Of a DNA stretch of 64,000 nt, positions 1-8,217 are shown one piece after another. The DNA lies in NCBI GenBank assembly GCA_031317595.1, contig JANCMB010000001.1, positions 1,544,971 through 1,608,970 of the forward strand, read 5' to 3'. This DNA comes from Glutamicibacter sp. PS (GTDB lineage: Bacteria > Actinomycetota > Actinomycetes > Actinomycetales > Micrococcaceae). Positions within the stretch are counted from its first letter, which is position 1; each line of letters starts with the position of its first letter. Under the pieces are notes generated by a model. It did not search any database. It saw only the letters and a program-made list of their open reading frames with translations, and had not been told where the DNA came from. The position numbers were made by a program, and so were the translations under genes.

Positions 1-95
1 CCCTTACCAAGGGAAGAGGCCACACCGCCGGTGACGAAGATATGCTTTGTCGTTTCAGACGACCGGGAATCACGAGAAGTATTACGCTGCACCAC
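1..95 (-). CDS. pyrG: CTP synthase, N-terminal 31 codons only (runs off the window)
   Basis: Reading the minus strand from position 95 gives a GTG start and a protein whose residues 17-31 include KHIFVTGGVASSLGKG, the hallmark N-terminus and P-loop of CTP synthase, which aminates UTP to CTP with glutamine and ATP. An AGGA-like ribosome site lies about 9 bases before the GTG at 95; a second GTG at 92 is the alternative. A stop codon two codons upstream of the first GTG fixes the N-terminal limit. The rest of the gene lies left of position 1. It is downstream of recN on the same strand. Identity is clear from the motif; only the exact start is uncertain. Confidence 0.85.
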   Translation of the reverse strand, partial: MVQRNTSRDSRSSETTKHIFVTGGVASSLGK

Positions 96-373
96 GGGAT
101 TTCATCCTATCACCAACTTGGATTCGAACACTACGAGAAACTCTACGGCACCTAGGCCTTGGCGGAGAACAAACTTCACATTCCGGCACCCGTCGCGGCG
201 GACACGGGATCGCTCGGCGACGGCCGAGCACGGTCCCGTTCCTCGCATTTGGCGCGGAAACACAGGGGTGTCTCGCCATGGGTGATGGCACCGACTGCCG
301 GGGAGCAACGCATGTGCCCTCCGGCCGCGAGCCTGGATTACGCTCCGGGCGGCAGCCCAGAAGGTGCCGGATA
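96..373. other. Intergenic gap between recN and pyrG
   Basis: About 280 bases between the recN stop and the pyrG start. I see no convincing gene, tRNA or strong hairpin. The pyrG promoter must lie here, but I could not place it with confidence. Confidence 0.4.
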
Positions 374-2104
374 TTACAGCGCGGCCGCCAGCTGGCGGGC
401 CGATTCGAGGAGCTCTTCGGCGTGGGCGCGGGCCGTGTCGGAATCTTCCTGGCCGGCGAGCATGCGCGCGAGCTCTTGGACCCGGTCGTCGTCGGCCAAC
501 TGCACCACATCGCTAGCGGTGAAGCCCGCTTCCCCGGCGCCACCCTTGCCGGAACTCTTGATCACCCGAATGTGATTGTTGGCGTAGGCCGCCACCTGAG
601 GCAGGTGCGTGACCACGATGACCTGCACGTGCTTAGCCAGCATCGCTAGTCGTTCCCCAATGCTCACCGCGGCCTTGCCGCCGACACCGGAATCCACCTC
701 ATCGAAGACGAAGGTAGGCACCGGATCCACGGCGGCCAACACCACCTCGATGGCCAGCATGACACGGGACAGCTCACCGCCGCTGGCTCCCTTACCGAGG
801 GCGCGTGGGGCGGCCCCGGGATGCGGCGCCAACATCATATTCACCGCGTCCTGCCCGAAGGCACCGGGCTCTTCGAGTTCGGTGAGCTCGATGACCAGCT
901 TGGCATCGGGCATCGCCAACGCGGTCAGTTCGTCGCTGACTCGACGTGACAGCGCTGCCGCGGCCTTGGCGCGAGCCGCGCTGAGTTCCGCGGCCAGCGA
1001 GCCTACTGTCTGCTCCAGCTCGGCCACTTGGAGTTCCAACTCTTCGATCCGGTTCGAGTCGTCGCCAAGCTCCTCGAGACGGCGAGCGGAGGATTCGGCC
1101 CAGGCGAGCACCTCATCAACACTCGGCGCGTATTTGCGGACCAGTTTGCTCAATTCGGCACGCCGCGATTCGATCTGGGCCAAACGTTCGGGCCCTTCCT
1201 CGTCCAGATCGGCGAGATAGCCAGACATATCGCTGGAAAGCTCCGAGGCGAGAATTCCTAGCTCGGCGGCCCGCTCGACAAATCCGGCCAAGGCCGCGTC
1301 ATCGCCACTGGCCTGCGCCAGAACGCCGCGCGCCGACTCAATCAGAGTGGAGATGCCCGGGTTCTCGAAGTCTTCCGAGTCGATAAGCGATCGAGCCTGA
1401 GTGGCGGCGGTTCGCAACGATTCCACATTGCCCAGTTTGATGGACATCTCGCGTAGCGATTCGTCCTCCCCCGGCTGCGGGTCGACCGCCTCAATTTCGG
1501 CCAGCGCCAACCGCAAATTCTCGGCCTCGCGCACGCGGTCACGAGACTCCTGTTTCAGGGTGGTCAGTTCCTTGCTGGAGGAACGCCACTGCCGGTAGGC
1601 GCGCTGGTAACGACTCAGGGTACGCCCGAAGCCGGTTCCGGCGAAGCGATCCAGGGCATCACGTTGCGCGGCGGGCTCCTTGAGTCGGATCTGATCCGAC
1701 TGGCCATGGACCGCCACCAACTCTTGGCCAAGCTCCGCGAGCAGGCCGACCGGGGCGCTACGTCCACCGATGGTGGCTTTGGAACGTCCCGCGGCGGACA
1801 ACGAACGGGTTAACAGCAGTTCGCTGTGGGCTTCGTCTTGGTCGATAAATGCTCCGGCATGGCTGGCCGCTTCGAGCACCGGGTGATCGTGCTCGAGGTG
1901 TATGACAGCTTCGGCCAAGGCGTGCTTGGCCCCGGTGCGCACGGCGCCGGCGTCAGCGCGGCGCCCCAAGAGCAAGGCAAGTGCGGTGATGACCATGGTC
2001 TTACCCGCGCCGGTTTCACCGGTGACAACGGTCAGCCCGGGTCCAAGCGGCAAGGTCGCCTGGGAAATCACGCCCAGGTTCGAGATCGAAATTTCCTGAA
2101 TCAA
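374..2104 (-). CDS. recN: DNA repair protein RecN (SMC-like ATPase)
   Basis: 576 residues, normal length for RecN, an SMC-type ATPase that acts early in double-strand break repair. The N-terminus has a Walker A motif GETGAGKT at about residues 30-37. The middle is coiled-coil-like with many Glu, Ala and Arg residues. The ABC signature GASGGELSR and the Walker B region TFVFDEVDSGVGG lie in the C-terminal part. It is the last gene of a minus-strand string HAD-small protein-tlyA-nadK-recN, with 9 bases between the nadK stop and the recN start. No LexA box was found at its own start, so it is probably read from the upstream operon. Confidence 0.95.
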   Translation of the reverse strand: MIQEISISNLGVISQATLPLGPGLTVVTGETGAGKTMVITALALLLGRRADAGAVRTGAKHALAEAVIHLEHDHPVLEAASHAGAFIDQDEAHSELLLTRSLSAAGRSKATIGGRSAPVGLLAELGQELVAVHGQSDQIRLKEPAAQRDALDRFAGTGFGRTLSRYQRAYRQWRSSSKELTTLKQESRDRVREAENLRLALAEIEAVDPQPGEDESLREMSIKLGNVESLRTAATQARSLIDSEDFENPGISTLIESARGVLAQASGDDAALAGFVERAAELGILASELSSDMSGYLADLDEEGPERLAQIESRRAELSKLVRKYAPSVDEVLAWAESSARRLEELGDDSNRIEELELQVAELEQTVGSLAAELSAARAKAAAALSRRVSDELTALAMPDAKLVIELTELEEPGAFGQDAVNMMLAPHPGAAPRALGKGASGGELSRVMLAIEVVLAAVDPVPTFVFDEVDSGVGGKAAVSIGERLAMLAKHVQVIVVTHLPQVAAYANNHIRVIKSSGKGGAGEAGFTASDVVQLADDDRVQELARMLAGQEDSDTARAHAEELLESARQLAAAL

Positions 2105-2113
2105 GGCGAGCTC

Positions 2114-3157
2114 CTAGTTGCTGGTGCGCGTCGAATCGTCGTGCCCGATCAAAGGTGGGCCGGGTTCGTCCTTATGCTGCGGTTCCACCACGTGGACCGC
2201 CGGGGATAGGAACGGCAAGGACTGCGTGGCCTGACGGCGCAGATCTCCGCGAGCTGGGCCGCGCCACCCCTGGATGGGTAGCTCAAACTTGTTGACCAGT
2301 CGCTCGGAGAACGGGATGGTGCTCAAGCGGGCCAGTTTCACCGGAGTGTCGCTGCGGGTTGCCTCGACACGAGCTCCGGGCGGCAGGTCCACGGTACGGC
2401 GGCCGTCGCACCAGAGCACGGCTTCGGCGTCGGTGCGGGTAAGAATTTCCACGGCCATGATCGAGGTCGGGGCGATAACCATCGGCTTGGCAAAGAGTGC
2501 GTGCGCGCTAATCGGCATCATGATCAAAGCCGAGACCTCCGGCCAGACCACCGGGCCGCCGGCGGAAAAGGCGTAGGCCGTCGATCCGGTCGGGGTCGCC
2601 ATCACCACGCCATCGCAGCCGAAGGTGGAAATCGGACGGCCATCGACCTCGATCACCACTTCGATCATGCGCTCGCGGTTGGCCTTTTCCACCGCTGCCT
2701 CGTTCAGCGCCCAGGTCTGTCCGAGGCAGACATTCTCGCGCCACACGCTGACCTCGATGGCCATGCGTTCCTCGACGGTGTAGTCCCCTGCCACCAGTTG
2801 ACGGACCGTACTGGCTAATTCGCTGGATTCGGCCTCGGCCAAGAATCCCACGTGCCCCAGGTTGACGCCCACGAGCGGCAAGTCTGCGGAACGCACCATT
2901 TCAGCGGCGCGCAACACCGAACCGTCGCCACCGAGCACAACTCCGAGGTCAACATCGTCCAGGGTGCAATCCTCGTCGAGAATATGTACCGGGATATGTT
3001 CGGCATCGTGGTCGGCCGCGGCGGCCATCACGGCCTCTTGGTCGGCCTTGCGCATCACCGGGACAACCCCGGCTTCATAGAGCAGGGCGCTGGTCTCGAT
3101 GGCGGCGGCAATCGCGTCTTTTCGTCCCGTGTGGGTGAAGATTAGAATGCGGCGCAC
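2114..3157 (-). CDS. nadK: NAD kinase
   Basis: 347 residues; phosphorylates NAD to NADP. The GGDGS nucleotide-binding motif is in VVLGGDGSVLRAAE, and a second conserved block reads TPTGSTAYAFSAGGP. The start codon is GTG, preceded by a purine-rich GAGAGGGG. The C-terminal tail of about 45 residues beyond the kinase core is longer than in most NAD kinases and has low sequence complexity. It sits between tlyA and recN, the conserved actinobacterial order (ppnK-recN). Confidence 0.95.
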   Translation of the reverse strand: MRRILIFTHTGRKDAIAAAIETSALLYEAGVVPVMRKADQEAVMAAAADHDAEHIPVHILDEDCTLDDVDLGVVLGGDGSVLRAAEMVRSADLPLVGVNLGHVGFLAEAESSELASTVRQLVAGDYTVEERMAIEVSVWRENVCLGQTWALNEAAVEKANRERMIEVVIEVDGRPISTFGCDGVVMATPTGSTAYAFSAGGPVVWPEVSALIMMPISAHALFAKPMVIAPTSIMAVEILTRTDAEAVLWCDGRRTVDLPPGARVEATRSDTPVKLARLSTIPFSERLVNKFELPIQGWRGPARGDLRRQATQSLPFLSPAVHVVEPQHKDEPGPPLIGHDDSTRTSN

Positions 3158-3245
3158 GGCGCGGGGCCCCTCTCAGTCTGGTTACGCCCGGCAGATAGCG
3201 CGGCCGCGGAGCGTCCGTGGCCAGCCATCGCCAAGCAGTTCATCA

Positions 3246-4040
3246 CTAAGAATAGTCAACGGAACCGAACATTTGTTCCATTAAGCCCGTCTGTGGACCT
3301 GGTGCCGTGGTTTTTTGGAACCAGGCGAAGAATTCAACGTTGCCGTCCTGCCCGGGTAGCTGGCTGCGTCCCAGCCCGGCCAAGCCGAGCCCGACCTGCA
3401 ACGCTGCCTGTACCACCTGCTCCACGGCACTACGGCGCAACTCCGGCGAGCTCACCACGCCGGTTTTACCCACATGTTCCCTGCCGACCTCAAACTGCGG
3501 TTTGACCATCAACAGCAGGTCACCGCCCGCCCGGGTGGCCCCGGCTAACGCCTCGAGCACAAGCCGGAGGGAAATAAAGGATAGGTCTGCAACCACCAAA
3601 TCGACTTCACCGCCGATATCCGCGGGGTCCAGGTAGCGCACGTTCAGTCCCTCGTGCACGCTCACGCGCTCGTCAAAACGAATTTCGTCGACAAGTTGTC
3701 CATGTCCGACATCGACCGCCACCACGTGGGCGGCTCCGCGACGAAGCAGTACATCGGTAAATCCACCCGTGGAGGCCCCTGCGTCCAGCGCGCGAACCCC
3801 GGCGGGATTCAATGAGCCGAAATGGTCCAGTGCACCGGCGAGTTTATGACCGGCTCGTGAAACGTACTGGGTGAAGCTATCCTGCGCGACGCTGATCGGG
3901 ATCTGCGCGGCAATCTTTTTGGACGCCTTGGTGGACGGGTGCCCGTCGACCTGCACGAGACCCGCCTCAATGAGTTTGGCGGCCTCGGTCCGGGAGCGTG
4001 CCAGACCGCGCGCCACCAACTCCATATCGAGCCGATTCAT
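3246..4040 (-). CDS. tlyA: TlyA family rRNA 2'-O-methyltransferase
   Basis: 264 residues. An N-terminal S4 RNA-binding domain (residues about 1-60, starting MNRLDMELVARGLARSR) is followed by a Rossmann methyltransferase core with ALDAGASTGGFTDVLLRRGA as the SAM-binding loop. TlyA proteins of this type methylate cytidines in 16S and/or 23S rRNA; loss causes capreomycin resistance in mycobacteria. The start overlaps the stop of the small upstream gene by four bases (ATGA), so translation is probably coupled. Confidence 0.93.
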   Translation of the reverse strand: MNRLDMELVARGLARSRTEAAKLIEAGLVQVDGHPSTKASKKIAAQIPISVAQDSFTQYVSRAGHKLAGALDHFGSLNPAGVRALDAGASTGGFTDVLLRRGAAHVVAVDVGHGQLVDEIRFDERVSVHEGLNVRYLDPADIGGEVDLVVADLSFISLRLVLEALAGATRAGGDLLLMVKPQFEVGREHVGKTGVVSSPELRRSAVEQVVQAALQVGLGLAGLGRSQLPGQDGNVEFFAWFQKTTAPGPQTGLMEQMFGSVDYS

Positions 4041-4219
4041 GCCCCACGCTCCGTGCTTTTCAGTGCCTGCTGCAATCCGGTGAGGAGTTGCTCGTAGCGG
4101 GCGGGATGCTCGGTCACATCCAATCCCGCAAGTTCCTGAAGGCGTTGCTCAATCGAGGCATCGCTTGGCGGCTCGGCACCCGACCCGGGTGGGCCGGGCA
4201 CCGGGGGCACGCTAGTCAT
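4037..4219 (-). CDS. Small conserved protein (Rv1693-like position)
   Basis: 60 residues, hydrophilic, with a Pro/Gly-rich N-terminus and a C-terminal half likely to form a helix (EQRLQELAGLDVTEHPARYE). It overlaps tlyA downstream by four bases and the HAD gene upstream by four bases. That tight coupling on both sides is the best evidence it is translated. A small gene occupies the same slot in Mycobacterium (Rv1693, between Rv1692 and tlyA). Function unknown; no domain recognised. Confidence 0.75.
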   Translation of the reverse strand: MTSVPPVPGPPGSGAEPPSDASIEQRLQELAGLDVTEHPARYEQLLTGLQQALKSTERGA

Positions 4220-5223
4220 CGGGCGCCCGCCCGCAGAGTGGACAGCGACTGGCTGGTGAATTCCACGGTCGGGTCAATCGCCTCATCGCTATGCGGATGA
4301 GCCAACCACCAGGCGTTGCACGCCGCGCGCCAGGAGTCGAGGTCGCTGTCGTTTCCGGTGACCAAGACGCGGTCATCCTGCACGCGGGCCACTGCCTCGC
4401 CCACCTGTACGCCATGACCGAGCACCTGGATGGTGGGGTATGGCTGATAAAGCTCAGACAAGGAGCGAATCAGATACTTTGGACGTTCCTCGGCCGGGGC
4501 GCCGAGCGCTTCACGCGGCGAATCGACCCCGGTCAGCACGAGTGCCGAGGAAAAACCGGCCCGGTTGGCACCTAAAATATCGGTGTCCAACCGGTCGCCA
4601 ACCACCAGGGGACGACGCGAGTCGGTGCGTTCGGCTGCTCGCCGGAACAGGTACGGCTCCGGCTTGCCGGCCACGAGCGGGTTCACCCCGGTGGCGCGCT
4701 GCACGCACGCCACCAGCGAACCGTTGCCCGGCGCAATGCCCTCGGCACGCGGAATGGTCAGGTCGGTATTCGTCGCCACCCAACGGGCACCGCGTGCGAT
4801 CGCAAAGCTGGCTTCGGATAGGTGCCGCCAAGACACCTCGGGGTCGAAACCCTGGATGACCGCGTCCGGCTCATCGGTGTGCGACTCGACAACCTCCATG
4901 CCACGAATGGATACGCATTCGCGCAGGTAGGGCGAGCCGACAACCAGCACCTTGGCTTCCGGGTTGAGCTCACGAGCGAGCATCTCGGCGCCGGCATCGG
5001 CCGAACCAAACACTTGCTCGGCGGTCGTATTCACCCCAAGCTGGCGCAGGTGAACCGCTACCGACATCGGCGAACGCCCCGCGTTATTCGTCACGAAGGC
5101 CAACGAAACTTCGATCTCCGCGAGCGTATTCAACGCCTCCACTGCGCCATCAATGGCCTGCGGGCCGGCATACACCACACCATCTAGGTCGGCCAGGACC
5201 GCGTCATACCCCGAAATCAGCAT
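4216..5223 (-). CDS. HAD-superfamily (NagD-like, IIA) phosphatase
   Basis: 335 residues. The catalytic DLDGV motif is at residues 12-16, the second motif FVTNNAGRSP follows, and the acidic metal-binding motif is VVGDRLDTDILGANRAG. This is a class IIA HAD (NagD type). Its place matches Mycobacterium Rv1692, a glycerol-3-phosphate phosphatase that recycles phospholipid head groups, so that activity is a reasonable guess but not shown. A C-terminal region of about 70 residues follows the HAD core. It starts the HAD-small protein-tlyA-nadK-recN string and lies 15 bases after the TPR gene. Confidence 0.85.
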   Translation of the reverse strand: MLISGYDAVLADLDGVVYAGPQAIDGAVEALNTLAEIEVSLAFVTNNAGRSPMSVAVHLRQLGVNTTAEQVFGSADAGAEMLARELNPEAKVLVVGSPYLRECVSIRGMEVVESHTDEPDAVIQGFDPEVSWRHLSEASFAIARGARWVATNTDLTIPRAEGIAPGNGSLVACVQRATGVNPLVAGKPEPYLFRRAAERTDSRRPLVVGDRLDTDILGANRAGFSSALVLTGVDSPREALGAPAEERPKYLIRSLSELYQPYPTIQVLGHGVQVGEAVARVQDDRVLVTGNDSDLDSWRAACNAWWLAHPHSDEAIDPTVEFTSQSLSTLRAGAR

Positions 5224-5238
5224 GCGTGCTCATACCTC

Positions 5239-7098
5239 TTAGTTCGTCTCGGACTGCTCGTCGGTTGACGGGACTTCGTTCAGCCCGTCTTCCTCGTCAA
5301 TCCCCTGCTCGCCAGTCTTGTCCGAGGCTACCAAATCATCTTCGTCGGCGGACTGCTCCGCCGCTGCATCGGCATCGGTAGCCGACGCCTCAGCTTCCAC
5401 CAGATCCTTGGCTCGCGGAGTCTGCTCTTCCTCATCCATTTCCGGAGCAAGGTCGATGATGAAGGAGTCCATCGAGTTATCCACGCCGAGTGCTTCTTCG
5501 GCCACGGCGACCTGAGCGTTCCAGCGCTTTGCTTCCTCGGCACGACCAACGGTCGAGAGCAGGTCGGCGTAGGCGGTGAACAGGCGCGGGCTGTAACTGT
5601 AGGCGCGGTTGAAGTCCAGCTGCGGCAGTGCTTCAAGCTCGGCCACGGCCTTATCCAACTGTCCGAGGTCGGCGTAGGCACCGGCGACCACCATATGCAT
5701 CTCGACGCGCATCGCCACCGGCAATTCGCTGAGGTCTTCCTCGCGGGCCATTTCAATGGCCTTCTGCGGACGACCCATGCCGCGCAATGCATCGGCGATC
5801 AACGCCACGTTCTCATTCGAACCGCTGATGCGCCGGTGGGTGCGCAATTCGCGCACAGCGTCGGCAAAACGCTCGGCGTGGTACGCGGCAATACCCACGG
5901 CTTCACGAACCACTGCCACGCGACCACCGCGCCGGGATGCAGCCATCGTGTGCTGGTAGGCAAGCTCAGGGTCGACGTCGAGGAGACGACCGGCCATCAC
6001 GAGGTGCTTGGCCACCCAACCGCGGTTGCGGTCATCGAGGTAACGCAGCTGGGCCAGAGTCACCTTGTCTAGTTCCTTGCCGGTGACATCCTCATCGATA
6101 TCCGGGGATGCATCGCGGTCTGCGCGGTTGGAAATACGCAGGTCGCCCGGGTTGTGGGCACGGTACTGCTCGGTGACCGGAGTCTCGTCGTCGCGGCGTC
6201 CTGCCGAGCGCTTGAAACCGTCCTTGCCGCGCTGGCCATCGCGCTTCTTGAATCCACCATCACGGCGGTCATCGCGACGCTTGAAGTCCCCGCCGCGGTT
6301 ATCGTCACGACGGTCGCGGTTGAAGCCGCCTTCACGGCGCTCGCCCCGGTCGTCACGACGCTTGAAGTCACCATCACGACGGTCATTACGGCGGAAGTCA
6401 CCACCACGGTTATCGTCGCGGCGGTCACGGTTAAAGCCACCTTCGCGACGTTCGCCGCGGTCGTCGCGACGCTTGAAATCCCCGCCGCGATTGTCGTCAC
6501 GGCGATCGTTGCGGCGGAAGTCGCCACCACGGTTATCGTCACGGCGGTCACGGTTAAAGCCACCTTCGCGGCGTTCACCGCGGTCATCACGACGCTTGAA
6601 GTCACCGTCACGGCGGTCGTTGCGGCGGAAGTCCCCGCCACGGTTATCGTCACGGCGGTCGTTGCGACGGAAGTCCCCACCACGGTTATCGTCACGGCGG
6701 TCGTTGCGACGGAAGTCCCCACCACGGTCGTCATCGCGGCGTTCGCGGTCGTAACCACCTTCACGGCGTTCACCGCGGTCATCACGACGCTTGAAGTCAC
6801 CATCACGGCGGTCGTTGCGACGGAAGTCCCCACCACGGTTATCGTCACGACGGTCACGGTTGAAACCGCCATCACGGCGCTCGCCCCGGTCGTCGCGGCG
6901 CTTGAAGTCACCATCACGGCGGTCGTCGCGACGCTTGAAGTCGCCCTCGCGGCGCTCACCGCGGTCATCACGACGCTTGAAGCCGCCGTCTCGGCGGTCA
7001 TTGCGGCGGAAGTCTCCGCCATTATCGTTGCGGCGGAAACCGGACTTGCCGGTCTCCCCTCGTCCCTTACCTGAGCTGTCGCGATAATCGTTAGCCAT
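5239..7098 (-). CDS. Arg/Asp/Gly-repeat protein with C-terminal TPR-like domain
   Basis: About 619 residues from the ATG at 7098, which follows a GAGAGGAATT ribosome site; an in-frame codon further upstream at 7140 is less likely. Residues 1 to about 330 are a highly repetitive, charged, disordered tract built from short modules such as GDFKRRDDRGERREGGFNRD and RRDDNRGGDFRRNDRRD; the RGERR core occurs six times. The C-terminal ~280 residues form helical TPR-like repeats (AVRELRTHRRI, ELEALPQLDFNRAY) and end in an acidic tail. The position matches Rv1691, a TPR protein, in the tyrS-tlyA region of Mycobacterium. The tract resembles RGG-type RNA-binding tails, so an RNA or ribosome role is possible but unproven. 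Confidence 0.8.
   Translation of the reverse strand: MANDYRDSSGKGRGETGKSGFRRNDNGGDFRRNDRRDGGFKRRDDRGERREGDFKRRDDRRDGDFKRRDDRGERRDGGFNRDRRDDNRGGDFRRNDRRDGDFKRRDDRGERREGGYDRERRDDDRGGDFRRNDRRDDNRGGDFRRNDRRDDNRGGDFRRNDRRDGDFKRRDDRGERREGGFNRDRRDDNRGGDFRRNDRRDDNRGGDFKRRDDRGERREGGFNRDRRDDNRGGDFRRNDRRDGDFKRRDDRGERREGGFNRDRRDDNRGGDFKRRDDRRDGGFKKRDGQRGKDGFKRSAGRRDDETPVTEQYRAHNPGDLRISNRADRDASPDIDEDVTGKELDKVTLAQLRYLDDRNRGWVAKHLVMAGRLLDVDPELAYQHTMAASRRGGRVAVVREAVGIAAYHAERFADAVRELRTHRRISGSNENVALIADALRGMGRPQKAIEMAREEDLSELPVAMRVEMHMVVAGAYADLGQLDKAVAELEALPQLDFNRAYSYSPRLFTAYADLLSTVGRAEEAKRWNAQVAVAEEALGVDNSMDSFIIDLAPEMDEEEQTPRAKDLVEAEASATDADAAAEQSADEDDLVASDKTGEQGIDEEDGLNEVPSTDEQSETN
5990..7090 (-). repeat. Coding minisatellite-like repeat array
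   Basis: The DNA encoding the N-terminal half of the preceding protein consists of near-identical direct repeats (for example cggcggtcgttgcgacggaa and ggttatcgtcacggcggtc on the plus strand recur several times). Modules of about 36 and about 105 bases are nested. Because stop codons are absent from several frames, long spurious open frames appear on both strands. Copy number is likely unstable. Boundaries are approximate. Confidence 0.8.
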
Positions 7099-7335
7099 AC
7101 CCTTTGAATTCCTCTCAGCGGGTAAAAGACGATCCCGCAAACGTTCGCTTCCGACTTTGGCCGGTCGCTTCCCTATTCATAAATCTCTGATGGCGCATTG
7201 CGCCAAGCACTCATTCCAGTCTACGGGGGCCAGCCCGGTTGAAAAACAGATCTGGCTAAAGTGTGTGCAGACACTCAGAACCTTAGACTCTCAACGCCGA
7301 GATAGAAGACTCTAAGAGCGAGTGCAAGTACATCC

Positions 7336-7596
7336 TCATAACTCGTCAATACCCTTGGCCAGAAGGGCGCTTACTATTTCCGCTACTGCGGGCGTCCCCT
7401 TTAGACCGGAATCTGATTGATTCAGACGGCAGGCCAGGCCCTCAGCGGACGTATCCATGTCGAACAGATCGATTCCGTTAAGAAGAATGGTGGGAGACGC
7501 CTCTCACGGCGTTGACTGTACCGACGTTTCTCCTGTCTGCACTTCTTCAATAACCACTACGCCATCAGAGCGGTACAGCTGCCGAATCCGCAACAT
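7336..7596 (-). pseudogene. Remnant of a thioredoxin-like / alkylmercury-lyase-like protein with an in-frame stop
   Basis: Reading one minus-strand frame from an ATG at 7596 gives 30 codons, a TGA at 7504-7506, then 55 more codons to a TGA at 7336. After the internal stop the peptide reads SPTILLNGIDLF, then GLACRLNQSDSGLKGTP. This matches the pattern (GSPTILxxGxDPF...GLxCRxY...GxAGxP) I know from a family of small thioredoxin-fold proteins annotated as thioredoxin or alkylmercury-lyase-like in actinobacteria. The usual N-terminal CPN active-site segment is not found upstream, and a TAG interrupts the frame there. I read it as a decayed gene; family assignment is from pattern memory only. Confidence 0.5.
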
Positions 7597-7841
7597 TTGT
7601 TCCGCAGGAACGCCCAGAGTCTAGGTCGGTCAGTTCCTACTTCCGCGTAAAGATTGCGGTGATCCCGCCGAGATGCGTAACTCGGCAAAAAATAAAAAGC
7701 CGCTCGAACCCTTCGGAAAATAAAGGCGAACCAGCGTACATCCTGGCGAATAAAAAACACTCGGAACAACACACGGGGGTGCATCATTCCAAGCAAAATG
7801 TTATGTATTCACCAAATAAATAAACATTCGGTATCAACAAA
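7597..7841. other. Intergenic, AT-richer stretch
   Basis: Lower GC than the surroundings. A minus-strand open frame (7557-7796) has an unlikely composition rich in Phe and Arg and no ribosome site. This stretch lies where 16S rRNA would be expected behind the rRNA-type leader described next, but no rRNA sequence is recognisable. Confidence 0.4.
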
Positions 7842-8090
7842 CTTGGCACACTATTGAGTTCTCAAACAACAAACACTCTCGACACCACACTCACCCACAT
7901 CATGGGCGACTGCTTCGCTTCGGAGCAACTTTCCCAGCCTACCACCACCCCGAGTCGGACGCAAATCCTAACCGGTGAGCAGTTCCTGACTGGAAGCTCA
8001 TCAACCGGTGAACACCTCGTGAAATCCGTGGTGGCCGTTCCGGCGACAGAGAAAAACTATACACGGATTCCAGAGCAACGCAAAACCGGG
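7842..8090 (-). promoter_or_regulatory. Orphan rRNA-operon promoter and leader with boxA-like antitermination element
   Basis: On the minus strand, a sigma-70-type promoter can be read as TTGCGT (8078-8083), a 16-base spacer and TATAGT (8056-8061). About 190 bases downstream comes TTTGAGAACTCAATAGTG (within 7842-7865), the boxA-like element that I know from 16S leaders and 16S-23S spacers of Arthrobacter and other actinobacteria. In related genomes this element precedes 16S rRNA. Here no 16S, 23S or 5S sequence follows before the TPR gene. Either the operon was lost or it was dropped during assembly. Identification is from recall, not alignment. Confidence 0.55.
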
Positions 8091-8150
8091 CAACTCCTGC
8101 CGTTGAGCTCGATAAATCCGAGCTGACTAGGTGTTTAGCTATAGAGAGAT

Positions 8151-8200
8151 AAAAACCCGCTAGATTCTGTGTGCTGCTTCACAAAATCTAGCGGGTTTTT
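8151..8200 (-). terminator. Rho-independent terminator of tyrS
   Basis: A perfect 16-bp inverted repeat, aaaaacccgctagatt (8151-8166) and its complement (8185-8200), with an 18-base loop. On the minus strand it ends in a T run, just after the tyrS stop. It is symmetrical and may work in both directions. Confidence 0.9.
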
Positions 8201-8217
8201 GTTGCTACTCGGGTGCT

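Noticed and set aside
6154-7074. Long Val/Thr/Ala-rich open frames on the plus strand (and another minus-strand frame)
   Set aside because: Arise because the Arg/Asp repeat DNA lacks stops in several frames.
5990-7090. Possible CRISPR array
   Set aside because: The repeats lie inside a protein gene, are not separated by unique spacers of constant size, and keep the reading frame.
7557-7796. 79-codon minus-strand frame
   Set aside because: No ribosome site, odd composition, and overlaps the better-supported thioredoxin-like remnant in another frame.
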